A DNA stretch of 14,289 nt from Bacillota bacterium (GTDB taxonomy: Bacteria; Bacillota_A; Clostridia; Lachnospirales; Lachnospiraceae): assembly GCA_023443925.1 (NCBI GenBank), contig JAEZSL010000222.1:1-14289 (forward strand). The letters are read 5' to 3'. Positions 7,351 to 14,145 of the stretch are shown here, one piece after another. A program made the translations under genes and the position numbers. How positions within the stretch are numbered: position 1 is the stretch's first letter; every line of letters begins with the position of its first letter. Below the pieces are notes generated by a model. It did no database searches and was not told the origin of the DNA. It worked only from the letters and a program-made list of their open reading frames with translations.

Positions 7351-8439
7351 ATGCCAAATTATTTAGAGTATCAAAAGTCAGTAGCAGCGGAGTTTCGTGC
7401 ATTAGAAAACAGAGTGAGAAATTTAATTGATAATAAACATTGGGGTGAAGAGGGCCGATTTAAAGAAGTTATACTTGTAAACTATTTAAAAAAGGTATTG
7501 CCAAAGCATCTTTCTGTTGGTACGGGATTTGTGAGGAATAAGGAAAGGATAACTAACCAAATTGATATTATCATTTATGATAACACTTTTCCTTTGCTGT
7601 TTTCAGAAGGAGACTTCATTATTTCAACCTCAGAAAATGTAGTTGCTATTATTGAGGTGAAAAGTAATATAATGCCATCAAAGTTATGTGAAATAATATA
7701 TAAAGCAAATGAAAATGCAGAAATAATTAGAGATGGTACGGATATCCCTCTCTTTAATGGTGTATTTGCATACAATGCAACATCTGTGAAATCAAAATAT
7801 ATAGAAAAATTTAATGATTTTGACTTTAGTTACTTGCTAGATAAGAAAACTTTTAGCGAACCTATATCAAGGCACCTTTACTCTTGTGTAAATCATATAG
7901 CGTTAGGAAGTAAATTGTTTGTTAGGTTATGGCCGTTAGGACAAGATGATGAATATAATGCGAAATATTTAGAAGGTTTTCCTGAACCTTATTATAGTTT
8001 TTACAAAATGGAAGAGGGTTTAGCATATTCTTATTTCTTTGCTAACTTACAGGAACATTTAATTAGATTAGCAACAGGTAAATTGCGAACTAGCTTACCG
8101 GATGAATTGAAGGGTTTTCTTTTCCCCATTGTAGATGGCAAAGAAACAGGTTTACTAGAAAGGGTATATCTTAATAATTATACAAGAAATGATGAAGCTG
8201 AAAGAGAATTTAGAAGATTAGAAAAATTCTTTCGTAGTAGGACAAGTAATCATATAGATCTATCATATAATGAAGCTGAAGCAATATTAGGACAGGAATT
8301 AAATACGTTACAAAGTAAAAATTGGGGATATCTTTACCCCTCTAAATCATATCCGATTATGACGGCTGGTATAGCAGCTGGTTTTACATTGGTAAATATA
8401 GATAAAAGGACTAAAAAGTTAACATTTGCTAAACAATAA
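7351..8439 (+). CDS. DUF6602-like predicted PD-(D/E)xK nuclease-type protein
   Basis: This 362-residue cytosolic protein opens with a helical MPNYLEYQK segment and continues with a region typical of the DUF6602 family as I recall it: GRFKEVILVNYL, VGTGFV, then NQIDIIIYD and AIIEVKSN. The glutamate in GRFKE, the aspartate in QIDIIIYD and the E-V-K triplet give the E...D...ExK order of a PD-(D/E)xK nuclease core; activity is inferred. The C-terminal half is unrecognised. The frame extends upstream to a TTG at 7306, also with a plausible Shine-Dalgarno, but the ATG at 7351 agrees better with the expected family start. No methylase or helicase partner adjoins it; it stands alone in an AT-rich region between two secreted-protein genes, as an orphan defence-type gene might. 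Confidence 0.75.
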   Translation: MPNYLEYQKSVAAEFRALENRVRNLIDNKHWGEEGRFKEVILVNYLKKVLPKHLSVGTGFVRNKERITNQIDIIIYDNTFPLLFSEGDFIISTSENVVAIIEVKSNIMPSKLCEIIYKANENAEIIRDGTDIPLFNGVFAYNATSVKSKYIEKFNDFDFSYLLDKKTFSEPISRHLYSCVNHIALGSKLFVRLWPLGQDDEYNAKYLEGFPEPYYSFYKMEEGLAYSYFFANLQEHLIRLATGKLRTSLPDELKGFLFPIVDGKETGLLERVYLNNYTRNDEAEREFRRLEKFFRSRTSNHIDLSYNEAEAILGQELNTLQSKNWGYLYPSKSYPIMTAGIAAGFTLVNIDKRTKKLTFAKQ

Positions 8440-8757
8440 TTCGAAATAAGTGTAGCTGATTTTTTAGTATTTAAAGTAGACCGTTTAACAACATTGTTGG
8501 GAAGGTGGCGATTGCTAACTTTTGGATGAAAATTATGAAGACTAGGCACTTAAACGCCCCGTTGCAGGTCTGTTTCTAAGGGATTTTGTATAAAAAGAAT
8601 CCTCAACTATTAATAAATACTTCTAAAATACTAATTTGTAAAAAAAGGGTTTATATAGTAGTATAAGGAAGATAATAATAAGATTCTACTCGGTAAAACA
8701 TCCGAATCTTTTAATATATAGATAAAGATAAATAAGGATAAGAATAAGGAGAATGAG
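8440..8757. other. Intergenic region before the propeller-like gene
   Basis: No gene is supported. A weak promoter candidate is TTGTAA (8636-8641) with TAGTAT (8659-8664), 17 bases apart. A hairpin can form from AAGATT (8680-8685) and AATCTT (8705-8710) with inner CGG/CCG (8691-8693, 8702-8704). AGACC (about 8479) and GGTCT (about 8567) form a loose inverted pair that may be a degraded terminator of the upstream gene. Confidence 0.4.
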
Positions 8758-9993
8758 ATGAACAAAATTTCTAAACAAATACTAAAAATTATCGCAACCT
8801 GTTTGCTAATTACTGTCCTGTCACCACAGAATGCTCTAGTTACCAGTGCAGCTACTAACGCAATGGTTTACGAATACTCCCCTATGCTGGAGGACAATGG
8901 AAATATCTTTTATGTTCAAAGGGTAGAAGGAAAGGTAAATACCTACAACATCTATCGGCTGGAGGTTTCAACGGGCAATAAAACGAAACTTATATCGTCT
9001 GAGAATGATATTTTAGATATGATGATTCATAATGACACTCTTTACTATATCAGCTATGTAAGTGATAAAGATATCCATCAGACATATTCGGTTTCTATTG
9101 ATGGCAAAGATAAAAAAACTATTTGCAACGGCTACGCGGTATATCTTGATGACAGTAGTATTTACTATACTGTTATGAAAGGTGAAAAAAATAAGTTATA
9201 TAAACAAGATTATGAAAGTAAAAAAGATACGCTGATTTATACCGGTAACCTGAGCTTCAAATTTGTTAAAAACATAGGTGAAACATTGTATTTTACTCAA
9301 TTTAATGAAGCCTCTTCAAAACTGTCTTTATACACACTGACGCCGGAACAGACAAAGTTAACTGTTTTAACCACAGAAAAGATTAAGTTAGATGGATCAG
9401 AGCGGGAATACCCAATGGTGTCTGACATTGTTAAAATAAACGGAGATATGTATTATCAATATGGTACATATGAGGGCTCCGGAAGTTATTGGTATGGAAC
9501 ACTTAAAAAAATAGACGCCAAAACAAATAAAAAATCTGATATTTTTGATCAAATGTACGAGGATCAGATATTTCATAATGACAGTAGTATCTTCTACGAT
9601 AAAATGGAAAGCATCGAGAAACATTTTCAATATAACACAAAGACTGGTAAAACCTCCACTTATATATATAAAATTACTGGTTCAGAATCCTTCAATATTG
9701 TGGGAGATAAAACCTATTGTGCAAAAGCAGATGGTAAAAATTTTATTACAGTATCCAGTTTTACATCCGGAGCTATAAAGCAAAATAAAACAAAATTATT
9801 AATGAGCATCCCTTATAAGCAGAAAAAGGATTTGGATTATAGTGCTTCAGTAAGTAAATATGGTGATTATCTGCTTATACCTGTGACCTGTAAGGATTAT
9901 AATGATACCACCTATGGATGGCGGGGAAAATTAATTAGTATAACCTGGTATGTCGCTGATATGGATGGTAAGGTGCTTGCCCAACTTAAGTAA
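8758..9993 (+). CDS. Secreted beta-propeller-like protein (DUF5050-like)
   Basis: This 411-residue protein has a Sec signal peptide: MNKISKQILK, hydrophobic core, probable cleavage near TSA at 29-31. The mature part repeats a pattern of about 45 residues, such as GNIFYV...YNIYRLEVSTG, DTLYYIS...YSVSIDGK, SSIYYTV...LYKQDYES, ETLYFTQ...LYTLTPE and GDMYYQY...LKKIDAKT. This alternation of a read-out strand with a label strand is typical of beta-propeller proteins of the DUF5050 type. No enzyme motif, anchor or lipobox is visible. AAGGAG lies six bases before the ATG. A binding or surface role is likely, but the ligand is unknown. It converges with the permease 3' fragment. Confidence 0.75.
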   Translation: MNKISKQILKIIATCLLITVLSPQNALVTSAATNAMVYEYSPMLEDNGNIFYVQRVEGKVNTYNIYRLEVSTGNKTKLISSENDILDMMIHNDTLYYISYVSDKDIHQTYSVSIDGKDKKTICNGYAVYLDDSSIYYTVMKGEKNKLYKQDYESKKDTLIYTGNLSFKFVKNIGETLYFTQFNEASSKLSLYTLTPEQTKLTVLTTEKIKLDGSEREYPMVSDIVKINGDMYYQYGTYEGSGSYWYGTLKKIDAKTNKKSDIFDQMYEDQIFHNDSSIFYDKMESIEKHFQYNTKTGKTSTYIYKITGSESFNIVGDKTYCAKADGKNFITVSSFTSGAIKQNKTKLLMSIPYKQKKDLDYSASVSKYGDYLLIPVTCKDYNDTTYGWRGKLISITWYVADMDGKVLAQLK

Positions 9994-10041
9994 AAGCTTC
10001 TCTGCAAAAACAAAACCTACATAGTTATTATTACTAATTCA

Positions 10042-10089
10042 AATAAACGGTTCGAGACTATGAAAACATAACAGCCCGAACCGTTTATT
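10042..10089. terminator. Bidirectional hairpin between convergent genes
   Basis: AATAAACGGTTCG (10042-10054) is the exact complement of CGAACCGTTTATT (10077-10089), a 13-bp stem with a 22-base loop, placed between convergent genes. T-runs on either side are short, so termination strength is uncertain. Confidence 0.6.
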
Positions 10090-10094
10090 CCACT

Positions 10095-10132
10095 ATAAAA
10101 GCAATAAAAGCAATATATACAATAAAAGCAAT
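10095..10132. repeat. Short 9-base tandem repeat
   Basis: ATAAAAGCA begins at 10095, 10104 and 10122, with a degenerate unit (ATATATACA) at 10113, giving four units of nine bases just after the permease 3' end. No function is evident. Confidence 0.5.
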
Positions 10133-10147
10133 ATTTCTGATAGGTTT

Positions 10148-10501
10148 TTAATGATACTTTTTTTCAAAATAAGCTAACAGCTGATATAAACCGGTTGCCA
10201 GAATACATAGTATCACGATAGACATAATGACCCAGTCCAGTTTGAAAACCTGGCTGCCGTATATAATCAGGTAACCCAGCCCAGCTTTTGCTGCCAGGAA
10301 TTCACCAATGATTACACCTACCAGGGATAAACCGATATTAACTTTCATTACACTGATAACGGTAGGAATGTTACTGGGAAGGATTACCTTAAGCAGGACA
10401 TCCTTTTTTGATCCTCCCAGGGTGTGAATTAATTTGATTTTATCTTCTTCCACATTAATAAATGCCGTATATAAGGTTATAATGCTGCCAAAAACAGCTA
10501 C
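10148..10501 (-). CDS. 3' half of a split SsuC/TauC-type ABC permease
   Basis: This is the C-terminal half of a BPD_transp_1 membrane permease. From the junction codon it reads VAVFGSIITLYTAF, then the EAA coupling loop (IHTLGGSKKDVLL with ILPSNIP after it) and two further membrane helices (GLSLVGVIIGEFLAAKAG and VIMSIVILCILATGLY). It is open back to a stop inside the inserted element and lacks its own ATG or ribosome binding site; the first usable codon is a GTG at 10453, so it is probably not made on its own. It completes the 5' half at 13654-14145. Joined at the shared ACCG the reading frame is continuous and 272 codons long. The EAA loop that contacts the ATPase lies entirely in this fragment, so the split transporter cannot function. 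Confidence 0.85.
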   Translation of the reverse strand, partial: VAVFGSIITLYTAFINVEEDKIKLIHTLGGSKKDVLLKVILPSNIPTVISVMKVNIGLSLVGVIIGEFLAAKAGLGYLIIYGSQVFKLDWVIMSIVILCILATGLYQLLAYFEKKYH

Positions 10502-10530
10502 CGGAGCGGTATGAAAAGTACAAAATTATT
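10500..10530. other. Left attachment site of the inserted element
   Basis: ACCG at 10500-10503 is the junction shared with 13679-13682. On the element side, AAAAGTACAAAATTATT (10514-10530) is an imperfect inverted copy of the right-end sequence at 13651-13667. The GTAC cores of the two half-sites are equidistant from a centre between 10500 and 10501, which predicts AC (GT on the gene strand) as the crossover dinucleotide of a serine recombinase. The stop codon of the recombinase gene lies within this half-site. Confidence 0.75.
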
Positions 10531-11860
10531 TATAATAAATGGTCAGTTTATTATTGCGGTCCACAAGGATTTTATCAATAACAGCTCTCCACAGTAATCT
10601 TTTTTCCGAAGCATTTAACAGGTGGTAGAGATTCTTAAAATTAGTATTTAATAAGCTGCTAAAAGCTTCCGAATTCTGATTACCAACAGCTTCCTGTATG
10701 GTTGCAAGACGGTTATTCAGCATCCGGTAATCATTTCGGTAAGTATCCAAATCAATAAGGTCTTCCAGATAGAGTTCCTTTAATTTCTCCATTTTATTTT
10801 CTATTTTATATTTCTCTGACGGACTTTGCTCTTTGGGTTCATTTATTTCAGAAATAAGTCTGAAACCGGATAAAACCTGAGTTACTTCCTGTAACAGGTA
10901 AAGTTCCAGTTTCATTTCATTCAGTACTTTTTTATGAGTGCAGAGCTTCTGATCCGTATATCTTTTGCAGCGGTAAACAGTATACTCTCGCTGTGTTTCT
11001 TTATATGTTACGGTACTGTGATTGGCAGTGAGCTTGTTACCGCATTCACCGCAGACCAGTAAACCGGTAAAGAGATAAGTTCGGTTCGTTTTACTGCGCT
11101 TTTTTGGAAGGGGCAGGATCGTCTGGATTTTTTTAAAACGCTCCGGCGCTATAACCGGCTTGGTATAGCTTTGAATACCTTGATATTCTCCTATGTATAT
11201 TCTGTTTTTTAACATCCGGGATACAGTTGCATTACAGAAATTCAGCTGATGTTTTTCCCGCAGCATCCTTACTGTATCATAGATGGACTGATTATCTTCA
11301 TAAAATTTAAAAATATCTCTGACGATTGTCAGCTTTTCTTCATCGGGAACCAGTTTTTTGTCTTCAATTGTGAAGCCAAAAGGGTGTGAACCATTGGTGA
11401 CTTCTCCACGGTTCCGCTTATTCTGAAAGACTACTTTAATTCTTTCGCTGGTTCGGTCCGCTTCATCCTGGGCAATGGACAACATGATATTAATGTGGAG
11501 CCTACCGTTGGCTGTTGAAGTGTCATAATTCTCATATATGGTTTTCCAATTAACCTGATGCGCTTCCAGTATTTCCTGTATCTTATAATAATCCGCTATA
11601 TTACGGAACCACCGGTCTAATTTCGTAAAAATGATAAGGTCGATCCGGTTTGCCTCTATGTCGGCTATCATACGCAGGAACTCTTTTCTTTTGCCCATTT
11701 TTTTTCTGGCAGAAACACCTTCGTCAATGTAATAATCAATTATAGACAGACCGTGGCTTTTGGCATACCCGGTAAGGGCTTCTTTCTGAGCTTCCAAAGA
11801 ATATCCATGGAGCGCCTGCTCCTCTGTGGAAACCCGGATATATACCGCGCATCTAATCAT
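10526..11860 (-). CDS. Serine recombinase (large serine integrase type)
   Basis: This 444-residue protein would catalyse site-specific integration and excision through a phosphoserine intermediate. The N-terminal resolvase domain shows YIRVSTEEQ with nucleophile Ser11, the LDRWFRN segment (81-87), and SIAQDEADRTSERIK ahead of the linker helix. The recombinase domain (about 155-255) follows, with PFGF at 160-163. A zinc ribbon is formed by C270, C273, C298 and C307. A charged helical region at about 345-390 suits the coiled coil that controls integration versus excision. The frame is intact, so the enzyme could be active. It is at the short end for large serine integrases. The start at 11860 has AGGAAAGGA upstream. 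A strong terminator ends only 18 bases upstream, so transcription must come from read-through or an overlapping promoter. Confidence 0.93.
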   Translation of the reverse strand: MIRCAVYIRVSTEEQALHGYSLEAQKEALTGYAKSHGLSIIDYYIDEGVSARKKMGKRKEFLRMIADIEANRIDLIIFTKLDRWFRNIADYYKIQEILEAHQVNWKTIYENYDTSTANGRLHINIMLSIAQDEADRTSERIKVVFQNKRNRGEVTNGSHPFGFTIEDKKLVPDEEKLTIVRDIFKFYEDNQSIYDTVRMLREKHQLNFCNATVSRMLKNRIYIGEYQGIQSYTKPVIAPERFKKIQTILPLPKKRSKTNRTYLFTGLLVCGECGNKLTANHSTVTYKETQREYTVYRCKRYTDQKLCTHKKVLNEMKLELYLLQEVTQVLSGFRLISEINEPKEQSPSEKYKIENKMEKLKELYLEDLIDLDTYRNDYRMLNNRLATIQEAVGNQNSEAFSSLLNTNFKNLYHLLNASEKRLLWRAVIDKILVDRNNKLTIYYK

Positions 11861-11878
11861 AGTAACCAGATCCTTTCC

Positions 11879-11911
11879 TAAAAAAGAGGAAACAGATTAA
11901 TCCGTTTCCTC
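11879..11911 (-). terminator. Terminator between the 54-codon ORF and the recombinase
   Basis: On the - strand GAGGAAAC pairs with GTTTCCTC (11904-11911 with 11886-11893). The inner bases also pair (GATT/AATC with one G-U), and a run of six T follows (11880-11885). It overlaps the stop of the small ORF and ends 18 bases before the recombinase start. Confidence 0.85.
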
Positions 11912-12061
11912 ATAATATTCCGTTTCATCGAATGCAGAATTGTCGCTGTCCGGAATGTCCCCGTCCCCATATTCCGTATTATAATCATAATCCAGATTGG
12001 ATTTGTTTTTGGAGCCGGTGTGCTTCGTTGATGTTCCTTTCCATTTCTTAAAAAAGTTCAT
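11897..12061 (-). CDS. Small 54-residue protein, basic head and acidic tail
   Basis: The ORF starts MNFFKKWKGTSTKHTG, with a Lys-rich first 20 residues, and continues with an Asp/Glu/Tyr-rich tail (LDYDYNTEYGDGDIPDSD) ending EETD. AAGGAG lies eight bases before the ATG, as good a ribosome binding site as any in the window, which is the main reason to accept it. It lies 51 bases downstream of the LysM/GH18-like gene, probably in one transcript, and ends at the terminator. I recognise no family. A role as recombination directionality factor or in spore assembly is possible but only by position. Confidence 0.65.
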   Translation of the reverse strand: MNFFKKWKGTSTKHTGSKNKSNLDYDYNTEYGDGDIPDSDNSAFDETEYYEETD

Positions 12062-12112
12062 AAGCTATCTCCTTTCAAAGATAGTGTTAGCAGAGCTGTA
12101 AAAAATATGCAT

Positions 12113-13417
12113 TTATGGTAATAAATCTGTCAACGGAAGTGTTTGAATATCAAATTGGGAATTGATGATAAGCCATAACTGGTTAAAAAACTGCATTATA
12201 TTCCAGATACTGATTCCCTGAAAGTTATATTCGGGTACCAGATTTGCATAAGCATCCACGCTGCGTGCATCTTTAAACCATACCACATGTTCATTGCTGG
12301 TAAAGGGATCGTTATAGTAAAAATAAGGAGCTTCCGAATTATCGTCATACAGGATGGCAGCGCCGGTATCCCGAGCCAGCTGCAGTGCGGCTTCGGTACT
12401 TAAGGCATGGGCTTTTGTTGTACCTGGTATAAATGGCAGTTCCCAGTCGTAACCGATAACCGGCAGGCCGATCATAATTTTATTTGCAGGAACCTGAGAG
12501 GTAATATAATCTAAAAATACCCTTAATTTTCTGGTTGATAAAGGAACCGGGGGACTTAAGGTATAAGCCCAGTCATATGCCAGAAGGATGAGGGTATTAG
12601 CAAGAAGGCCAATCCGGGTATAATCCACCGTTTCGAAGGTAACCGTATCATCACGGAAATTTAAGTTCGGATTAACGGTAACAAAAACCAGATATCCTTC
12701 ACTGTTTAACCTGCTGGTGACATTGGTAAGAAAATCCTCATATAAAAGCAGATTAGCGGCATTAAAATATTGAAAAGATAGGTTTACTCCATAATATCCT
12801 TTTGATTTCATTATTTCTAAAATACGGTCAATAAGATGATTCTGAGATTCATGTTTTGTAAGTATATCAAAGGCAATATCCAGATTCGGCTCACCTACGC
12901 TAGACAGAGTTGTTATAAACATGATGGGAGGTACCCCAAAAGCCCTGGCTATCTTAAGGGCTTCCGTATCGTTAGTGCCAAAGTCTGCAACGCCTCCGCC
13001 CATGGTCGCCCTGTAATTAAAAATACCAAGATAAGTTAAATACGGCAGGGTTTTTCTCAAGACATTCCGGTCAATAAAGGGATAGGTATAACCATAGGTC
13101 TGAATATCACTGATTTTATTATCATAGCTGATGGTAAGTACTTCACCAGGATAAATAAAATCACGGTCGGAGAGAAAAGGATTGTTGCGCAGCAGCTGAA
13201 TCAGAGATACACCGTGAGCATCAGCTATTCCGGCCAAAGTGTCACCTTGCCGGACAATATAGGTCTGATCCGAATGCAGGATGACAATAGTCTGTCCGGT
13301 AACTAAGTAATCCAGGTTTTCCAGACCGTTATCCTGAACAAGTTTAGAGACAGTTACACCGTAGGTTGTGGCAATGGAATATAAGGTGTCCCCCGGCTGA
13401 ACGACATGTATGATCAT
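12113..13417 (-). CDS. LysM-GH18-like spore-type protein, probable pseudoenzyme
   Basis: This 434-residue protein has two LysM domains at about 1-47 and 51-97 (each with V-x-x-GDTL), which bind peptidoglycan, then a GH18-like barrel to the end. The architecture is that of YaaH/SleL spore cortex-lytic N-acetylglucosaminidases. There is no signal peptide, as is usual for mother-cell spore-coat proteins of this type. The GH18 signature D-G-x-D-x-D-x-E aligns to Y209-G-V-N-L-S-F-Q216: all four acidic positions are replaced, including the catalytic glutamate (Gln, codon CAA). Hydrolysis is therefore not expected; a binding or structural role in the spore envelope is more likely. GAGGG lies four bases before the ATG. 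It is cargo of the inserted element and is followed by the 54-codon ORF. Confidence 0.88.
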   Translation of the reverse strand: MIIHVVQPGDTLYSIATTYGVTVSKLVQDNGLENLDYLVTGQTIVILHSDQTYIVRQGDTLAGIADAHGVSLIQLLRNNPFLSDRDFIYPGEVLTISYDNKISDIQTYGYTYPFIDRNVLRKTLPYLTYLGIFNYRATMGGGVADFGTNDTEALKIARAFGVPPIMFITTLSSVGEPNLDIAFDILTKHESQNHLIDRILEIMKSKGYYGVNLSFQYFNAANLLLYEDFLTNVTSRLNSEGYLVFVTVNPNLNFRDDTVTFETVDYTRIGLLANTLILLAYDWAYTLSPPVPLSTRKLRVFLDYITSQVPANKIMIGLPVIGYDWELPFIPGTTKAHALSTEAALQLARDTGAAILYDDNSEAPYFYYNDPFTSNEHVVWFKDARSVDAYANLVPEYNFQGISIWNIMQFFNQLWLIINSQFDIQTLPLTDLLP

Positions 13418-13443
13418 AATGCCCTCTGTATACTTTTATTTTT

Positions 13444-13452
13444 TATTATATG
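13444..13452 (-). promoter_or_regulatory. Possible sporulation-type -10 element
   Basis: On the - strand CATATAATA fits the sigma-K -10 pattern CATAnnnTA, 26 bases before the LysM/GH18-like start. No matching -35 (AC about 16 bases upstream) is present and the region is AT-rich, so this is weak evidence for mother-cell expression. Confidence 0.25.
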
Positions 13453-13518
13453 ATTTAGAAATGTAATCATTCATAATTTTTCAATTACCACCCCTCACGG
13501 TAATAATGTACAAAACAA

Positions 13519-13534
13519 TACAGATATACTGTAT
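13519..13534. promoter_or_regulatory. Inverted repeat between divergent element genes
   Basis: ATACAG and CTGTAT flank a short AT-only spacer, forming an operator-like dyad upstream of the small + strand ORF and about 100 bases upstream of the LysM/GH18-like gene. TATAAA at 13532-13537 could be a -10 box overlapped by it. Confidence 0.3.
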
Positions 13535-13551
13535 AAAAAGCGGAGAACTTT

Positions 13552-13653
13552 ATGGATATTTTATTATTAATGCAGATCATTTCCCGCCTGCTTTCAAAAA
13601 AGTATGGAAGGGAAATAAGTATGAAAGCGATTCCTGTTCAGAAAGAAAGTTAA
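13552..13653 (+). CDS. Possible 33-residue peptide at the right end of the element
   Basis: The ORF opens MDILLLMQIISRLLSKKYG and ends PVQKES. GGAGA lies about six bases before the ATG. It is the only + strand candidate in the element, and its stop codon is the first triplet of the right half-site. The first 14 residues form an amphipathic or hydrophobic helix. It is too short for a family call and may be chance; position next to the attachment site and the dyad upstream are the reasons to keep it. Confidence 0.35.
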   Translation: MDILLLMQIISRLLSKKYGREISMKAIPVQKES

Positions 13654-13682
13654 TTATTGTACTTTAACAACTGCGCCAACCG
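13651..13682. other. Right attachment site of the inserted element
   Basis: ACCG at 13679-13682 is the copy shared with 10500-10503. The element side carries TAATTATTGTACTTTAA (13651-13667), an imperfect inverted match of the left half-site. After GTAC, 9 of the 16 positions up to the centre also match the inverted left end. Confidence 0.75.
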
Positions 13683-14145
13683 ATACGGCAGCCACAATAA
13701 TTGTCTTAAGATTATTACCCAGCCATACGATGAACACAGGAGCAAGTGCGGTTTTCGGAAGACTGTTTAGTACTACCAGATAAGGTTCCAGGACTTTTGC
13801 CAGACCTTCTCTCCACCATAATAAAACTGCCCCCAGAATACCAAACAGAATAACCAGGGTGAAACTAATGAAGGTTTCTAACAGAGTTATCCCGATATGA
13901 TAGAAAATACTTCCATCCGCAGCCATTTCAAAGAAACTAAGTATTACTCTTGACGGACTGCTAAATACAAAGGAGTCGATGATCCCAAAGTGGGTGGTAA
14001 TTTCCCAGAGTGCAATAAAAGTAATAATGATTAAAAGCTGGTAGATTCGTACATTTCTCATCTTGTTTACATAATTCAGAAGATAAGCCCTATGGGAAGG
14101 AGAAAGTTGAGTTGAATTGAGTAATTTTTTTTTACTTAACTTCAT
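13654..14145 (-). CDS. 5' half of a split SsuC/TauC-type ABC permease
   Basis: This is the N-terminal half of a permease for a nitrate/sulfonate/taurine-type or similar importer; the substrate cannot be told from the sequence. Residues 1-156 are genuine: a basic cytoplasmic head, membrane helices near 33-50, about 75-105 and about 125-156, and LPKTALAPVFIVWLGNN, typical of the family. The last seven residues (GAVVKVQ) are encoded by the inserted element and end at a stop, giving a 163-residue truncated product without the EAA loop. AAGGAG lies ten bases upstream of the ATG, which overlaps the end of the ATPase gene by 14 bases. A run of nine A follows the fourth codon and could slip. Confidence 0.85.
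   Translation of the reverse strand: MKLSKKKLLNSTQLSPSHRAYLLNYVNKMRNVRIYQLLIIITFIALWEITTHFGIIDSFVFSSPSRVILSFFEMAADGSIFYHIGITLLETFISFTLVILFGILGAVLLWWREGLAKVLEPYLVVLNSLPKTALAPVFIVWLGNNLKTIIVAAVSVGAVVKVQ

Larger units (their letters stand above)
10504..13682 (-). mobile_element. 3.18-kb serine-recombinase element inside a permease gene
   Basis: The permease reading frame is interrupted by 3179 bp bounded by one copy each of ACCG. All three main genes run in the same direction as the host gene: a LysM/GH18-like protein, a 54-codon acidic ORF and the recombinase next to the left end. Deleting one ACCG plus everything between the copies rejoins GTA-TCG-GT with A-GCT-GTT, giving Ala-Val-Ser-Val-Ala-Val-Phe with no frame change. 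There are no phage structural genes, no conjugation genes and no resistance genes. The makeup resembles excisable intervening elements such as skin in sigK more than a prophage. Excision is inferred, not shown. Confidence 0.85.

Noticed and set aside
12836..13039. 67-codon + strand frame inside the LysM-GH18-like gene
   Set aside because: It is the antisense shadow of a well-supported gene and has no ribosome binding site.
10504..13682. Prophage or integrative conjugative element
   Set aside because: There are no structural, lysis, replication or transfer genes in the 3.18 kb.
10504..13682. Group II intron or intein interrupting the permease
   Set aside because: There is no reverse transcriptase or intein motif; the element carries a DNA recombinase and has its own stop codons and att-like ends.
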